A stretch of DNA of 64,000 nt from CAVUAF01 sp964460655. GTDB lineage: Bacteria; Acidobacteriota; Terriglobia; Terriglobales; Acidobacteriaceae. The stretch spans positions 1 to 64,000 of the forward strand of contig CAYWSH010000001.1 of the NCBI GenBank assembly GCA_964460655.1, given 5' to 3'. The notes under the pieces were generated by a model, which was not told the origin of the DNA, did not search any database, and saw nothing but the letters and a program-made list of their open reading frames with translations. Position 1 is the first letter of the stretch; every line of letters begins with the position of its first letter. Of the stretch, positions 45,501 through 54,500 are shown piece after piece. A program made the position numbers and the translations under genes.

Positions 45501-46714
45501 ATCGAAGAGAGCGTGTTATTGAACTTCGTCACGAACGCATCGGAGGTGTACCCGCCGTATGTCGTCTGTGCCGCGCTCACGGTCGGAAAATCCGTGCTCG
45601 CGGTACTCCCCACGATGTAGATATTCCCTGATGAATCCACCGCTACACCCGTGGCCGAATCACTTCCGCTGCTGCCGCCGAAATACGTCGATGCCAAGCG
45701 CGCGCCCGTTGGGCTGAATTTCGAGATGAAGGCGCTACACGACGCCGGCGGCGTCGATTGGATCGGATTCAGGACCGGGAAATCGGAGCTGCAAGTGTTC
45801 CCGACCACGAAGACGTTGCCGTTGTTATCGACGGCGATACCGTTGCCGCGGTCGCTGTCGCCACCGCCCAAGTAAGTCGAATACAGCAGCGTCGGGTCGA
45901 TGACGAGCGGTTGCGTGTGGTCGTAGGCATCAACCGCGATGCGTATGTCCGCCTTGTTCCTGAGGATGTAGTGTGCCTCGACGTTACGCCGTTGCCCGTT
46001 GATGTCTTGATAAGCGATCGGCCGCGCCATCGTGACCGTCTGATCGTCGACGGTAAGGACAAGATTGCCGCGGGTGTCGATGTTCAAGTCCTTGACGCCG
46101 ACCAGACCCAGCCGGATCGCCGTGGGATCGCCACCCGGACGCACTATCACGTCGTACTCCAGGACTTTGCGGTCGCCGTAATACGCCAAGTCGATGTTCG
46201 GATAGATGTCCTGGTAAACGACCCTGCTCCACTCAGTGATGTCGGTCAGCCACTTCGAGGGTCGATTGCCGAGGAAGTAGTTTGTCTTTCCCGGCAGCGG
46301 GTCGGTTCCGACGGCCTGGGGATGCGGCTTCGCGCCGATGAACTTCACGCGTAACGGAGCGTCCGCCAACATCGTCGGCAGAGCGCCCCGTCCGGGTGGC
46401 GTTGGCGAGCCTGGGTCTTGACCGTTTCCCGGATCGGTCGCGGCCGCGGCCCGGTGAAGCGATAAGACCGAGTCCTGCGGCGAAAGAAAGACGCGGTATC
46501 CGCGGCCGCGCGCGACGTAATCGACCTGGTTGTCCGATTGTCCACGGTTCTCTTCGAAGACGAGACGCTGCGCGTCGTAAGGCAACAGGACTCGGGGCGC
46601 CGGCGATTGGGCATACACGCAGCCAACACCCATCGTCAGGACCATCAGGATTCCGATGCTGAACTGCTGTTTGGCGAAGATGACGAACCGGCTCGTACGA
46701 CGATCTTCTGTCAC
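42521..46714 (-). CDS. SBBP-repeat/Ig-like secreted protein coupled to RHS
   Basis: 1397 residues from a GTG with AGAGGTGAG upstream. The signal peptide is FSIGILMVLTMGVGCVYAQ. An N-terminal domain typical of SBBP proteins follows (LVFEENRGQSDNQVDYVARG ... LRVKFIGAKP), then about ten SBBP beta-propeller repeats (YLGGGDSDRGNGIAVDNNGN; STYVGGTAADNGTSIAVDS) to about residue 760. After these come several Ig-like repeats of the bacterial Big type (TVTFSSTVTGSGGTPTG; ITLTATVTTAEPTALGTVLF) and a unique C-terminal domain. A large extracellular or surface protein. The 4-nt overlap with the RHS gene implies that the two are made in fixed ratio; it might anchor or display the toxin. Confidence 0.88.
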   Translation of the reverse strand: MTEDRRTSRFVIFAKQQFSIGILMVLTMGVGCVYAQSPAPRVLLPYDAQRLVFEENRGQSDNQVDYVARGRGYRVFLSPQDSVLSLHRAAAATDPGNGQDPGSPTPPGRGALPTMLADAPLRVKFIGAKPHPQAVGTDPLPGKTNYFLGNRPSKWLTDITEWSRVVYQDIYPNIDLAYYGDRKVLEYDVIVRPGGDPTAIRLGLVGVKDLNIDTRGNLVLTVDDQTVTMARPIAYQDINGQRRNVEAHYILRNKADIRIAVDAYDHTQPLVIDPTLLYSTYLGGGDSDRGNGIAVDNNGNVFVVGNTCSSDFPVLNPIQSTPPASCSAFISKFSPTGARLASTYFGGSSGSDSATGVAVDSSGNIYIVGSTASTDFPTVSAAQTTYGGYTSDAFVTKFNNTLSSIVYSTYVGGTAADNGTSIAVDSAGSAYIAGYTRMGNFPVVNAIQPTRPTQGYYSFDAFVTKLAPNGASLLYSTYLGGNVDDIANGIAVDSAGNAYVTGYTTSNNFPTVNPISPYMGGHSAQNIFVSKINPSGSALVQSGYFGGNWVETSYGIAVDSAGAVWVTGYTLGSSTANDFPVTAGAPQASCITWSPDIFISKLDLTTQTVLFSTCLGTPATPGGSQYNSNYGFAIAVDALGNAYVGGESNNSLLPVVNGGGIQGNYVGIPYARDGYVVSLSSSGAIQFASYLGGSADDSAAAIAVSPGGTAYVTGYTSSSNFPTINASQSQLSGDANSWPRDAFVAKIGAVSGTTTSSVSLSASPTAPTCGQTVTFSSTVTGSGGTPTGRLTFSDGTTQLTSVTLASGSASFATSSLTPGTHNIIAAYSGDNVFAPSVSSTLSLTIAQPCPTTTQLNFPYTWKPGGTNSPFDITATVTSNFGTPTGTFTLTMGSTTIGTATLNSQGAATFTVPGQQPGVYNFSGSYSGSATKAASSGTTVRSIYGLNVATDHPRVVPTQDATFTTTFVDPTGYQTPPTGTTSWVVNGGSYTIHCPEPLGSTAVNMSLSGVQCSHSWSGPTTTTVFSTYSGDAGYPFDPTSWYPALTSPSITQVVAYKATTGTSLAANPNPVVLGAAITLTATVTTAEPTALGTVLFEEGSTVLGSANLAGNSGTSTASFSTSSLSLGSHTIFAVYQGDTDHEASTSGNLSVSVIQTPASIMSPMTTTTSWTVTNTSPSVIQDVSITGTLTRGTVSHGFSADVKAAEGAYAFTDNGTEMVVVNGAAGSARALLPNGTRQFLRVPPGAALSVRGLIVPFVNAIPAWNDASVTTTVLTPQTINGVLCDGVRIVPSVAANDPLGDVRRLLAPIVLWIARDTHLPYQADYFRIAGDNQGVAVQHSVRFSDYRPLTVGTNTLQVPWHLDEMLDGNVMYSLQFSNLTVNNGLSIMHFSVSDRMGR

Positions 46715-47157
46715 GCGGACTCACCTCTTGGAGAGCGACCGCGTGTTGTAGCGGATGAGAGCTACTGCTCAGAAAATAATTTGTTTTTGTTCCGAAATCG
46801 GAACATCACGGCGTGACGCCGGGTGATCCCTGCTTGCAGCAAACCCAGCAACGGTGCGCGTTCCCTGCCTGCGCATGCCGTTTGAGAGTAAGTAGTCCCA
46901 AAATGAGAATCCGCACACGATGTCGCCAAGGATGTTCGGTTTTCGGAACAAGCGACGTCGGAACCCTCCGGTTGCACCGGCGTTCGGCCGCGAAAACAGC
47001 GTCCCGGCCGGGAGAAGATTCGGGCCGGCCGCGGAAATAACGGTTAAAGGCGGGTGGGAGAGGTCTGTCGCGAAGGGGATGCCGGGCCGATCTTGTGATA
47101 GCGACTCCTGTGCTCTGGCCTTCCTTCTTGCCGTACTGGCTGACTCCGGAGGCGACG
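46715..47157. promoter_or_regulatory. Divergent control region of SBBP-RHS locus and third Oar receptor
   Basis: 443 bp with no supported gene. It contains a perfect palindrome (46788-46803), a related imperfect copy (46934-46949), an AT-rich tract (46771-46790) likely to hold the minus-strand promoter, and the receptor's leader with a GGAGG ribosome-binding site at 47148-47152. Confidence 0.55.
46788..46803. promoter_or_regulatory. Perfect palindromic operator
   Basis: GTTCCGA-AA-TCGGAAC, 7-bp arms, about 75 bp before the SBBP gene start and next to the AT-rich tract. 46934-46949 (GTTCGGTTTTCGGAAC) matches it at 12 of 16 positions. Two copies 146 bp apart in a divergent region suggest a looping or dual-promoter repressor. 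The regulator is unknown. Confidence 0.5.
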
Positions 47158-50100
47158 ATGCTGCGCTCCTACAAGGTCCTGTCCGGGCTCTTTTTGCTGA
47201 CACTCCTGCTGGCTGTGCCCCTTCGCTGCGGCGCGCAGGAGACGGGCACCATAACGGGAACGGCTGTGGACAGCTCCGGCGCCGTGCTGCCGAACGTCAG
47301 CGTCGTGGCCACTAACGTCGCCACCGGCGTTCGGCGTGAGACCACAACCGGAGCGCAAGGGACGTTCACGCTGGTCTCGCTCCCGCCCGGGACTTACAAC
47401 ATCGAAGCGCGCGCCGGCGGATTCCGCGTAGAGCAGGTCCGCGACATCGTGCTGCACGCGCGCGACCAGCTCACCTTGACGCTCACCATGCAGATCGGGG
47501 TCACGGGCGAGACCATCACGGTGACCGCCGACGCGGCGCACGTCAACACCGAGTCGGCAACCGTGGCGACCACGGTCGACCGCCAATTCGTAGAGAACAT
47601 GCCGCTGAACGGCCGCAGCATCCAGTCGTTGCTGCTGTTGACGCCGGGCATCACGCCGGTCGTCAACATACAAGGGACGAATAGCGGCGGCAGCTTCGCG
47701 GTGAACGGCATGCGCCCGGCATCGAATGGCTTCTCGGTGGACGGCGTGAATGCGAACTTCGCCGCGTCGCCCGGCTCGTTCAATAACTTCCAAACGAGCG
47801 GAAATCTGCCAGGCTTCAGCGTGCTCGGAACGACGCAAACGCTGGCATCGGTGGATGCCATCCAGGAATTCAAGGTCCAGACCTCCACCTACAACGCCGA
47901 GTTCGGACCGCAACCGGGCGCACAAGTCTCCATCGTGACGCGCGGCGGTACCAATACGTTCCACGGGTCGGCGTTCGACTACCTGCGCAACGACGTGCTC
48001 GACGCCAACGACTGGTTCGCTGACCGTCTCAAGACACCCAAACCTCCCGAGCGCCAGAGCGATTTCGGCGGAACACTCGGCGGACCGGTGTGGATCCCCG
48101 GCCTCTATAGCGGCAAAGACAAGACCTTCTTTTTCTTCTCCTATGAGGGCCTGCGTCTGCGGCTGCCGCAGTTCGTGGGATCGAACGTTCCGTCCCTGTG
48201 CATCCGCGGGATGGGCAGCTGCTTGCCGACCGTGGCCGGCGTGGTCGACAAGCCGGCCGTCGCGGCGATGCTTCCGATCCTGAATGCTTTTCCCCTGCCG
48301 AACGGAATCGCGGAAAAACAGCCGAACGGCGCCGCGAACGGCCTCGCAGAGTATTTCCTGTCATTCTCGAACCCGTCGGATGTGGATACAACGAGCATTC
48401 GTGTGGACCACAACTTCGGCCCACGGCTAAGCGTCTTTGCGCGCTACAACAACTCGCCCTCGGACCAGATAACGCGGTCCGGATCGAACCTGGCGGTCGT
48501 GAGTCCTAGTGGCCTCAACACCTGGACATTCACCGCCGGCGCGACTGCGACCTTTACACCACAATTGACGAACGACTTCCGCATCAACTACAGCAGCAAC
48601 CAGACGTTTGGTACCAGCACGCAGACCACGCTCGGCGGCGCTGTACCGGTGGCCCGCGGGGCCCTCATTCCTTCTGACCTCGATAACAAGCCCACGCAGG
48701 CGAATGCGGTGCTTTCCGGGCTGCCTGGCGCGACGCAGCTGCTGTTCCCGTCGCTGAGTGCTCCGGGCTTGATCGATGCCAGCAACTACCAGTTCAACGT
48801 GAACGACACCCTGTCTTGGGTCGTCGGGACACACCAACTGAAGTTCGGCGGTAGCTATCGGCATAGCACGCCGGCCGCAGCCAATAATGCCTACCTTTTC
48901 ATCGGTCAGTTCACGTCGCTGGCGGGCATTCAGAACGGGACCGCGGCGCTAAGCATCCAGCAGTCGAACCTGCCCTCGTATCCGATCTTTGATCAATACG
49001 CGTGGTTCGCGCAGGACACGTGGAAGGTGACGCATCGCTTGACGTTGAACTACGGCCTGCGCTGGGACTATCTGCCCCCGCCGGGCGAGCGCAATGACCA
49101 CTTCGGCGCCGCCCCCACGCAGATCACGAATCTCTCCACGCTCAAGCTGGCCGCTACGGGAACACCGGAGTGGAACGCGCCGCAGGCAAACTTTGCGCCG
49201 CGCTTCGGTGCGGCGTACCAGCTGCGCCAGTCCGCGGGACATGAGACCGTCCTGCGCGGCGGCTTTGGCCTCTTTTACGACACCGGTAATGATCGGAGCA
49301 CGCAGAACTCCGGTCGTTATCCGTGGGCGTTCCAGCGCACGATCGCAAACCTCAGTTATCCATTGAATTCGGCGCTCATCCAACCGACAGCGTTGCCCCT
49401 TACGGTGGCGCCGCCCTATCCCACGGGCCTGACCATGTTCGATCCCAACCTCAAGCTGCCGTACAGCTGGCAGTGGAACGCCGCTGTGGAACAGGCGCTG
49501 GGCGCCGACCAGAAGCTCTCGGTCTCCTATGTCGCTTCCGCCGGACGTAAGTTGCTGCAGGCCGTGACGACGCCGATGGCGAGTGCGCCGATCAGCAATC
49601 CCAACTTTGCCGCGGGCGCCACCATCCAACTGACCACCAACCACTCGACATCGGACTACGATTCGCTCCAAGTCCAGTTCCAGCGTCGACTGTCGCATGG
49701 TCTGCAAGCACTGGCCTCGTACACGTGGTCGCACGCACTCGATGACGACTCCGACAGCAACACCGGCCGCGTGGCCAAACGTGGCAATGCGGCATTCGAT
49801 GTCCGCCATATCCTATCGACCGCGATCACGTATGACCTGCCCAAGCCGTCGAACCGATTCGCCCGTGCGGTCTTTGGCTACTGGTCGACCGACACCACCT
49901 TCCATGCACAGACCGCGCCACCGATCGATATCTCTTCCGCCACGATCATCGATCCGACGACCGGTGGAACGATCAGTGTGCGGCCGAATGTGAATGCCGG
50001 CGTGCCGTGGTACTTACACGGCTCGGCGTGTACGGCGAGCAATATCCAGACGATCAACGGTGTGACCGGGCCCGTCATTTGTCCGGGCGGAGTGCGCGTC

Positions 50101-50451
50101 AATCCGGCAGCATTCTCCAATCCGGCGGCCGGCCAATCGGGAACATTGGGGCGCAATCAAGTGCGCGGACAAGGAGCGTGGCAGCTGGACTATGCGCTCC
50201 GGCGCGAGTTCCCGATCCGTGAAAGGCTGAAGCTGCAATTCCGTGCGGAAGCGTTCAACCTTTTCAATCACCCCAATTTCGGGTTCGGTTCATCACTGAA
50301 TGGAACGATCTCATCGAGCCAGGCAAACCTCACGTCCGCCACGTTCGGCGAGCCGACATCGATGCTCAATCGCTCGATCGGTGGCATGAATCAGCTGTAT
50401 CAGCTGGGCGGGCCGCGGTCGTTCCAGTTCGCATTGAAACTGATGTTCTGA
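47158..50451 (+). CDS. Oar-type TonB-dependent receptor
   Basis: 1097 residues from the ATG at 47158, behind CCGGAGG; an in-frame start at 47095 lacks a signal peptide. A signal peptide (LSGLFLLTLLLAVPLRCGAQ), carboxypeptidase-regulatory domain (GTITGTAVDSSGAVLPNVSV), plug-like region (FVENMPLNGRSIQSLLLLTPG; FSVDGVNANF) and barrel ending FQFALKLMF. It is the first of three plus-strand genes, followed at 82 bp by a secreted protein and then the diheme propeller protein, so it may handle the substrate of that system. Confidence 0.92.
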   Translation: MLRSYKVLSGLFLLTLLLAVPLRCGAQETGTITGTAVDSSGAVLPNVSVVATNVATGVRRETTTGAQGTFTLVSLPPGTYNIEARAGGFRVEQVRDIVLHARDQLTLTLTMQIGVTGETITVTADAAHVNTESATVATTVDRQFVENMPLNGRSIQSLLLLTPGITPVVNIQGTNSGGSFAVNGMRPASNGFSVDGVNANFAASPGSFNNFQTSGNLPGFSVLGTTQTLASVDAIQEFKVQTSTYNAEFGPQPGAQVSIVTRGGTNTFHGSAFDYLRNDVLDANDWFADRLKTPKPPERQSDFGGTLGGPVWIPGLYSGKDKTFFFFSYEGLRLRLPQFVGSNVPSLCIRGMGSCLPTVAGVVDKPAVAAMLPILNAFPLPNGIAEKQPNGAANGLAEYFLSFSNPSDVDTTSIRVDHNFGPRLSVFARYNNSPSDQITRSGSNLAVVSPSGLNTWTFTAGATATFTPQLTNDFRINYSSNQTFGTSTQTTLGGAVPVARGALIPSDLDNKPTQANAVLSGLPGATQLLFPSLSAPGLIDASNYQFNVNDTLSWVVGTHQLKFGGSYRHSTPAAANNAYLFIGQFTSLAGIQNGTAALSIQQSNLPSYPIFDQYAWFAQDTWKVTHRLTLNYGLRWDYLPPPGERNDHFGAAPTQITNLSTLKLAATGTPEWNAPQANFAPRFGAAYQLRQSAGHETVLRGGFGLFYDTGNDRSTQNSGRYPWAFQRTIANLSYPLNSALIQPTALPLTVAPPYPTGLTMFDPNLKLPYSWQWNAAVEQALGADQKLSVSYVASAGRKLLQAVTTPMASAPISNPNFAAGATIQLTTNHSTSDYDSLQVQFQRRLSHGLQALASYTWSHALDDDSDSNTGRVAKRGNAAFDVRHILSTAITYDLPKPSNRFARAVFGYWSTDTTFHAQTAPPIDISSATIIDPTTGGTISVRPNVNAGVPWYLHGSACTASNIQTINGVTGPVICPGGVRVNPAAFSNPAAGQSGTLGRNQVRGQGAWQLDYALRREFPIRERLKLQFRAEAFNLFNHPNFGFGSSLNGTISSSQANLTSATFGEPTSMLNRSIGGMNQLYQLGGPRSFQFALKLMF

Positions 50452-50452
50452 G

Positions 50453-50482
50453 CCGCAGGGAGACAAAAGGCCTACCCTGTGG
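50453..50482 (+). terminator. Possible attenuating hairpin after the receptor
   Basis: CCGCAGGG (50453-50460) pairs with CCCTGTGG (50475-50482) over 8 bp including one G-U pair, one base after the receptor's stop. AAATATCTCTTTTG follows. Weak U tract; partial termination before the next two genes is possible. Confidence 0.35.
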
Positions 50483-50533
50483 AAATATCTCTTTTGTATG
50501 TCGTCGAAACCGCCGATCGAGGAGAAAGAACCC

Positions 50534-51568
50534 ATGTCCAGGTCCCGCGGGGGCGCATTCGCCTGCTTGGTCCTCCTGCTCGCCGTTGTAGCTCTTGCCC
50601 AAAACCCGAACGCTACCAGTTCCAAGATCGAGTCGCTGGAGGGCACCTGGACTTCGCGCTTACCCGGCGGAGGCAGCCAGCGTCCGTTCACGTTCCATGT
50701 CACGGGTCCCGATTCGTTCTCGGGCATCGCAGCCGGCGAGGTGAAGTTCACGAATGGGAAATTCGAGAATGGATACTTCTCATTCTCCGGTCATGAGGCG
50801 TACTACACCGGTTTCATCACGCCCGACCACCTCGAGATCACGGAGGAACTGCACTTCAACGGCTACAAGGCGGTCCGCAAGGCCAACACGCCCACGGGGC
50901 CGAATCCGCTCGACGGCGAGTGGGCATTTGTGCCGCCGCGCATCGACCTGCAATTGAAGGTCAATGGCGAAAAGCTGGAAGGCGCCTTCATTGATTCGGA
51001 GCTCGAACAGGCGCGCGCCCAACACGTGTCGGGCGTAGCCAGGTACGACGGCCTTCCCACCAAGAAGCCATTCCTCGAAGGCAGTGTCCGCGGCGACGAG
51101 GGGTGGTTCAAATACACAAACCGCGGCGGCGAACCCGCGCAGATGATGGTCAAGCTCGCGTCTCCCGACCACCTCGACATCACCACCGACATCCGGCGCC
51201 AGTTCATCGCCACCAAGCGGGCTGCCACTCCCGCGACCGCGGCGGAGGCCTCACCTGCGGCCCGTCCGGCATTGACCCTGACCGGCGGCAAGATGGCGAA
51301 GTACGAAGCGATGGCGGCGGACGCCATGGCGGCCGTTTCTCAGCACAACATGGAAAGGGCCACCAACATCTGCAGCGACCTCGAGACGGCCTGGGACACG
51401 GCAGAAGACGGCCTGCACAAGCGCGACGCGGAAACCTGGAACCAGATCGATCGCGCGATGGACGCGTTCATCCATCCCATCACGCGCAGCGGAGGCCAGG
51501 CACCCGATGCGAAGGCGCTGGATGCGGTCTACAAGAGCTTTGTGGCGAAGTTGAAACTGGCGAACTGA
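50534..51568 (+). CDS. Secreted protein of unknown function with helical C-terminus
   Basis: 344 residues from the ATG behind GAGGAGAAAG; a signal peptide (GGAFACLVLLLAVVALAQ). The middle looks like two copies of a small beta-barrel: LEGTWTSRLPGGGSQ ... VKFTNGKFENGYFSF and LDGEWAFVPPRIDLQLKVNG, both starting L(E/D)G(T/E)W. The last 95 residues form a predicted helix bundle with H and M residues (MAKYEAMAADAMAAVSQHNM). No heme motif. I do not recognise the family. It lies between an Oar receptor and the diheme protein, 16 bp from the latter, so it is probably a partner of it. Confidence 0.8.
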   Translation: MSRSRGGAFACLVLLLAVVALAQNPNATSSKIESLEGTWTSRLPGGGSQRPFTFHVTGPDSFSGIAAGEVKFTNGKFENGYFSFSGHEAYYTGFITPDHLEITEELHFNGYKAVRKANTPTGPNPLDGEWAFVPPRIDLQLKVNGEKLEGAFIDSELEQARAQHVSGVARYDGLPTKKPFLEGSVRGDEGWFKYTNRGGEPAQMMVKLASPDHLDITTDIRRQFIATKRAATPATAAEASPAARPALTLTGGKMAKYEAMAADAMAAVSQHNMERATNICSDLETAWDTAEDGLHKRDAETWNQIDRAMDAFIHPITRSGGQAPDAKALDAVYKSFVAKLKLAN

Positions 51569-51584
51569 TAGCGCGGAGGTTTGC

Positions 51585-54500
51585 GTGAGGCGTCGTGCCC
51601 TGCAGGTCGTGATCGTGCTGCTTGCCGGCCTATTGCCGGCGTTCGTGCTGTGGGCGCAACAGAAATCGCTGGTGGAACTGGGGAATGAGCGGCAGCCCAA
51701 GAAGCTCTATCCCATGAACCCAAAGCCGATCGCGAGCGACGCTTCGGTGCGCTACGACTACGACATCGTGTATGTACGGGCGCCGCGGAAGGGCGATACG
51801 ACACAGATCCAATGGGCTGACGTGTTCATGCCCACGCGCTTCGAACCCGGTTCTGACCTGATCCTCCTCCATCCCGATGGCAGCGAAGAGGTGTTGGTGA
51901 GGGCCGGGCAGGATTCAGTGGCCGATCCGTTCGTCAGCTTCGACGCCCAATGGGTCTACTACACGCTGGCGCACAACCTGCCGCGCCATGATGGCAAGCT
52001 GCAGTCGTTCAGTGCTGACATCTTCAAGCTCAACCTCGCGACGCGCAAGGTCGTGCAGCTCACGCACCAGGAATTCACGCCGAATACCGGCGTTGCTGAC
52101 GCAAAGCTGCCGGTGGCGGGCGTATTCAATACGGCGCCGTGTCCGCTACCGGGCGGCAGACTGATCTTCACCAGCAATCGCAACGGCTTCATCGCGACCA
52201 AGAGTTATCGCAAGCTGGGCGACCATCCGGAAGGGCAGGAGTACACCAACGCTCCCGACCTGCAGATGTTCGTGATGAACGACGACGGCAGCAATGTCGA
52301 AGAGGTCGGGTTCCTGAACATCAACGGAGCGCTGCATCCGACGATCCTGAAGGACGGCCGCATCGCGTTCTCGACCTTCGAGTCCGAAGGCTTGCGCGAC
52401 GTGCGCATGTGGGGCATCTGGGCGATGAGTCCTGACGGGACGAACTGGGCGCCGTTCGTCAGCGCCCTCGGCCCGAACGCCGACACCGCCGACCACTTCA
52501 TGACGCAACTCTCGGACGAGAAGGTGATCTGGGAGGAATATTACTTCGAGCAAACGCTGGGCTTCGGCACCTTCTACAAGATGAACGCGAACGCACCCGA
52601 GGGATATGCCTTCTTTGGCTCGGCGTCCCGCACGGATGCGCGCAACATCGATGTGACCGCGGACATTGCGGCGCTGGGGGCAAAGCCCTTTTCGCCTTCC
52701 GGCCTGGAACTGATCACACCCTGGGCGCTGCCGCAGAACGGCCACGCCTATCTTTCCGATTATCGCGACCCGAAGTCGCAGCGCGTCGGCCGCGTGACGC
52801 ATCCTTCGGCCGCGCCTGACAATCATCTGCTGGCGGTGTGGTCGCCGGGGCCGGTGCACGGATTCCTGGGCGGCACCCGATTCGGCGAGCCGGCAGCCGA
52901 TAGTGGCATCTACCTCATCAAGGGCGGCAAGCGGACCGAAGGCCCCGGCGAGATGCTGCTCATCAAGAATGACCCACGCTACAACGAACAGTGGCCGCGC
53001 GCCGTGGTCTCTTATCAGCGCATCTACGGCGTTCCTGAGCCCAAGCTCTTATCGTCACGAGCGAATGACGGAAAGTCGTCGCCGCATCTGGCGGCAGGTT
53101 CGCCGTACGGATTGGTCGGCACATCGAGCCTTTACAAGCGCGAAACCTATCCCTTCGGCGAAGTCCCTGCGGGCAAAGTCACGGCGCAGTTTCCAGGCGG
53201 CGGGGACCGCGTGCTCTTTCCCGGCGGCGGCGCCGCCGAGCCTGCAAAGAAGACTGACCCATTTGAGAACCTCGGCGCACTCTTCAATCCGTATCCGTAC
53301 GGCAACTGGTTCATGCAGGGCGCGGACGATGGCAAGTACACGAACGACGACGTCCATGCCATCCGCATCCTTATCACCGAACCGACCACCGATCCCGCGC
53401 TGGCCGGCAAGGACGCACGTCGCTGGTGGAACATCGCGAACGAGCGCTTCCGCATCCTCGGCGAGATCCCGGTGCGCAAATTCAAGAACGGCAAGCAGCC
53501 GCTCGATCCCGACGGCAATCCAGACACGAGCTTTCTGGTAAAGATCCCGGCTGACGTCGCCTGGACTTTCCAGACGCTCGACAAGAACGGCATGGTGCTG
53601 AATATGGCGGAAACGTGGCACCAGATCCGCCCGGGAGAAACGCGCACCGACTGCGGCGGCTGCCACGCGCACAGCCAGACGCCGACGAAATTCGAGGCGA
53701 CTGCCGCCGCGAAGCGCGATTATCCCGTCTTCGACCTCACCCGTTACACGTCACTGCTGACAGCGAAGGCCAACGATCAATCGAACAAACAGTGGGACGA
53801 CAAGAACGAGACGGGGCTGCGCTTCCAGAAGTCCGTCAAGACGGCGGAGTTCTATCGCGACATCAAGCCGATCCTCGAGCGCAGTTGCGTGGCGTGCCAT
53901 ACGCAGAAGTGGTCCAAGCCGGCGGGCAATCTGGTGCTCGATGATGAACAGCTGGCAGCTGCCGATGAAAACCTGCTTACCGTCTATGGCGCGGACGTGC
54001 CGGGCAAAGTGCCAGGAACGTATTTGCGGCTCGCGCTCGATCCGCGCGCGCGTTGGGGAAATACGATCCTCAAGATCGGCAACCAGGCCTGGTCGGTGCC
54101 GCAAGCCTCACGGTATGTGCGCTACTTCCAGTCGCGCCGCAGCCTGCTGGCCTGGAAGATCTATGGCCGGCGGCTTGATGGCTTCCGCGATGACGACTTC
54201 GCCCACGAAACAGTCGCCGGCGATCCCAGCAGCATCGTCTACCACGGCGAGCCATACGGGATAACCGGCACTGACCTGCGGCAGGCATTGCCGAAGGCGC
54301 CGTTCATCAACCTGGCTTTCAGCGGTACGGCGATGCCGCCGCCGGAAGCCGTAGCGGGACGTTACGTCGCCCCTGACGGCAAGACCATCAAGGTACAACC
54401 GCTCAGCGACGAAGATCGACGGACCATCACACGCTGGATCGACCTCGGTTGCCCCATCGATCTGGATTTCGATCCACAACACCCTGACGCGCATGGTCAC

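Noticed and set aside
46813..47203. Small ORFs in the SBBP-receptor intergenic region
   Set aside because: They conflict in frame and strand, lack ribosome-binding sites and overlap operator-like palindromes.
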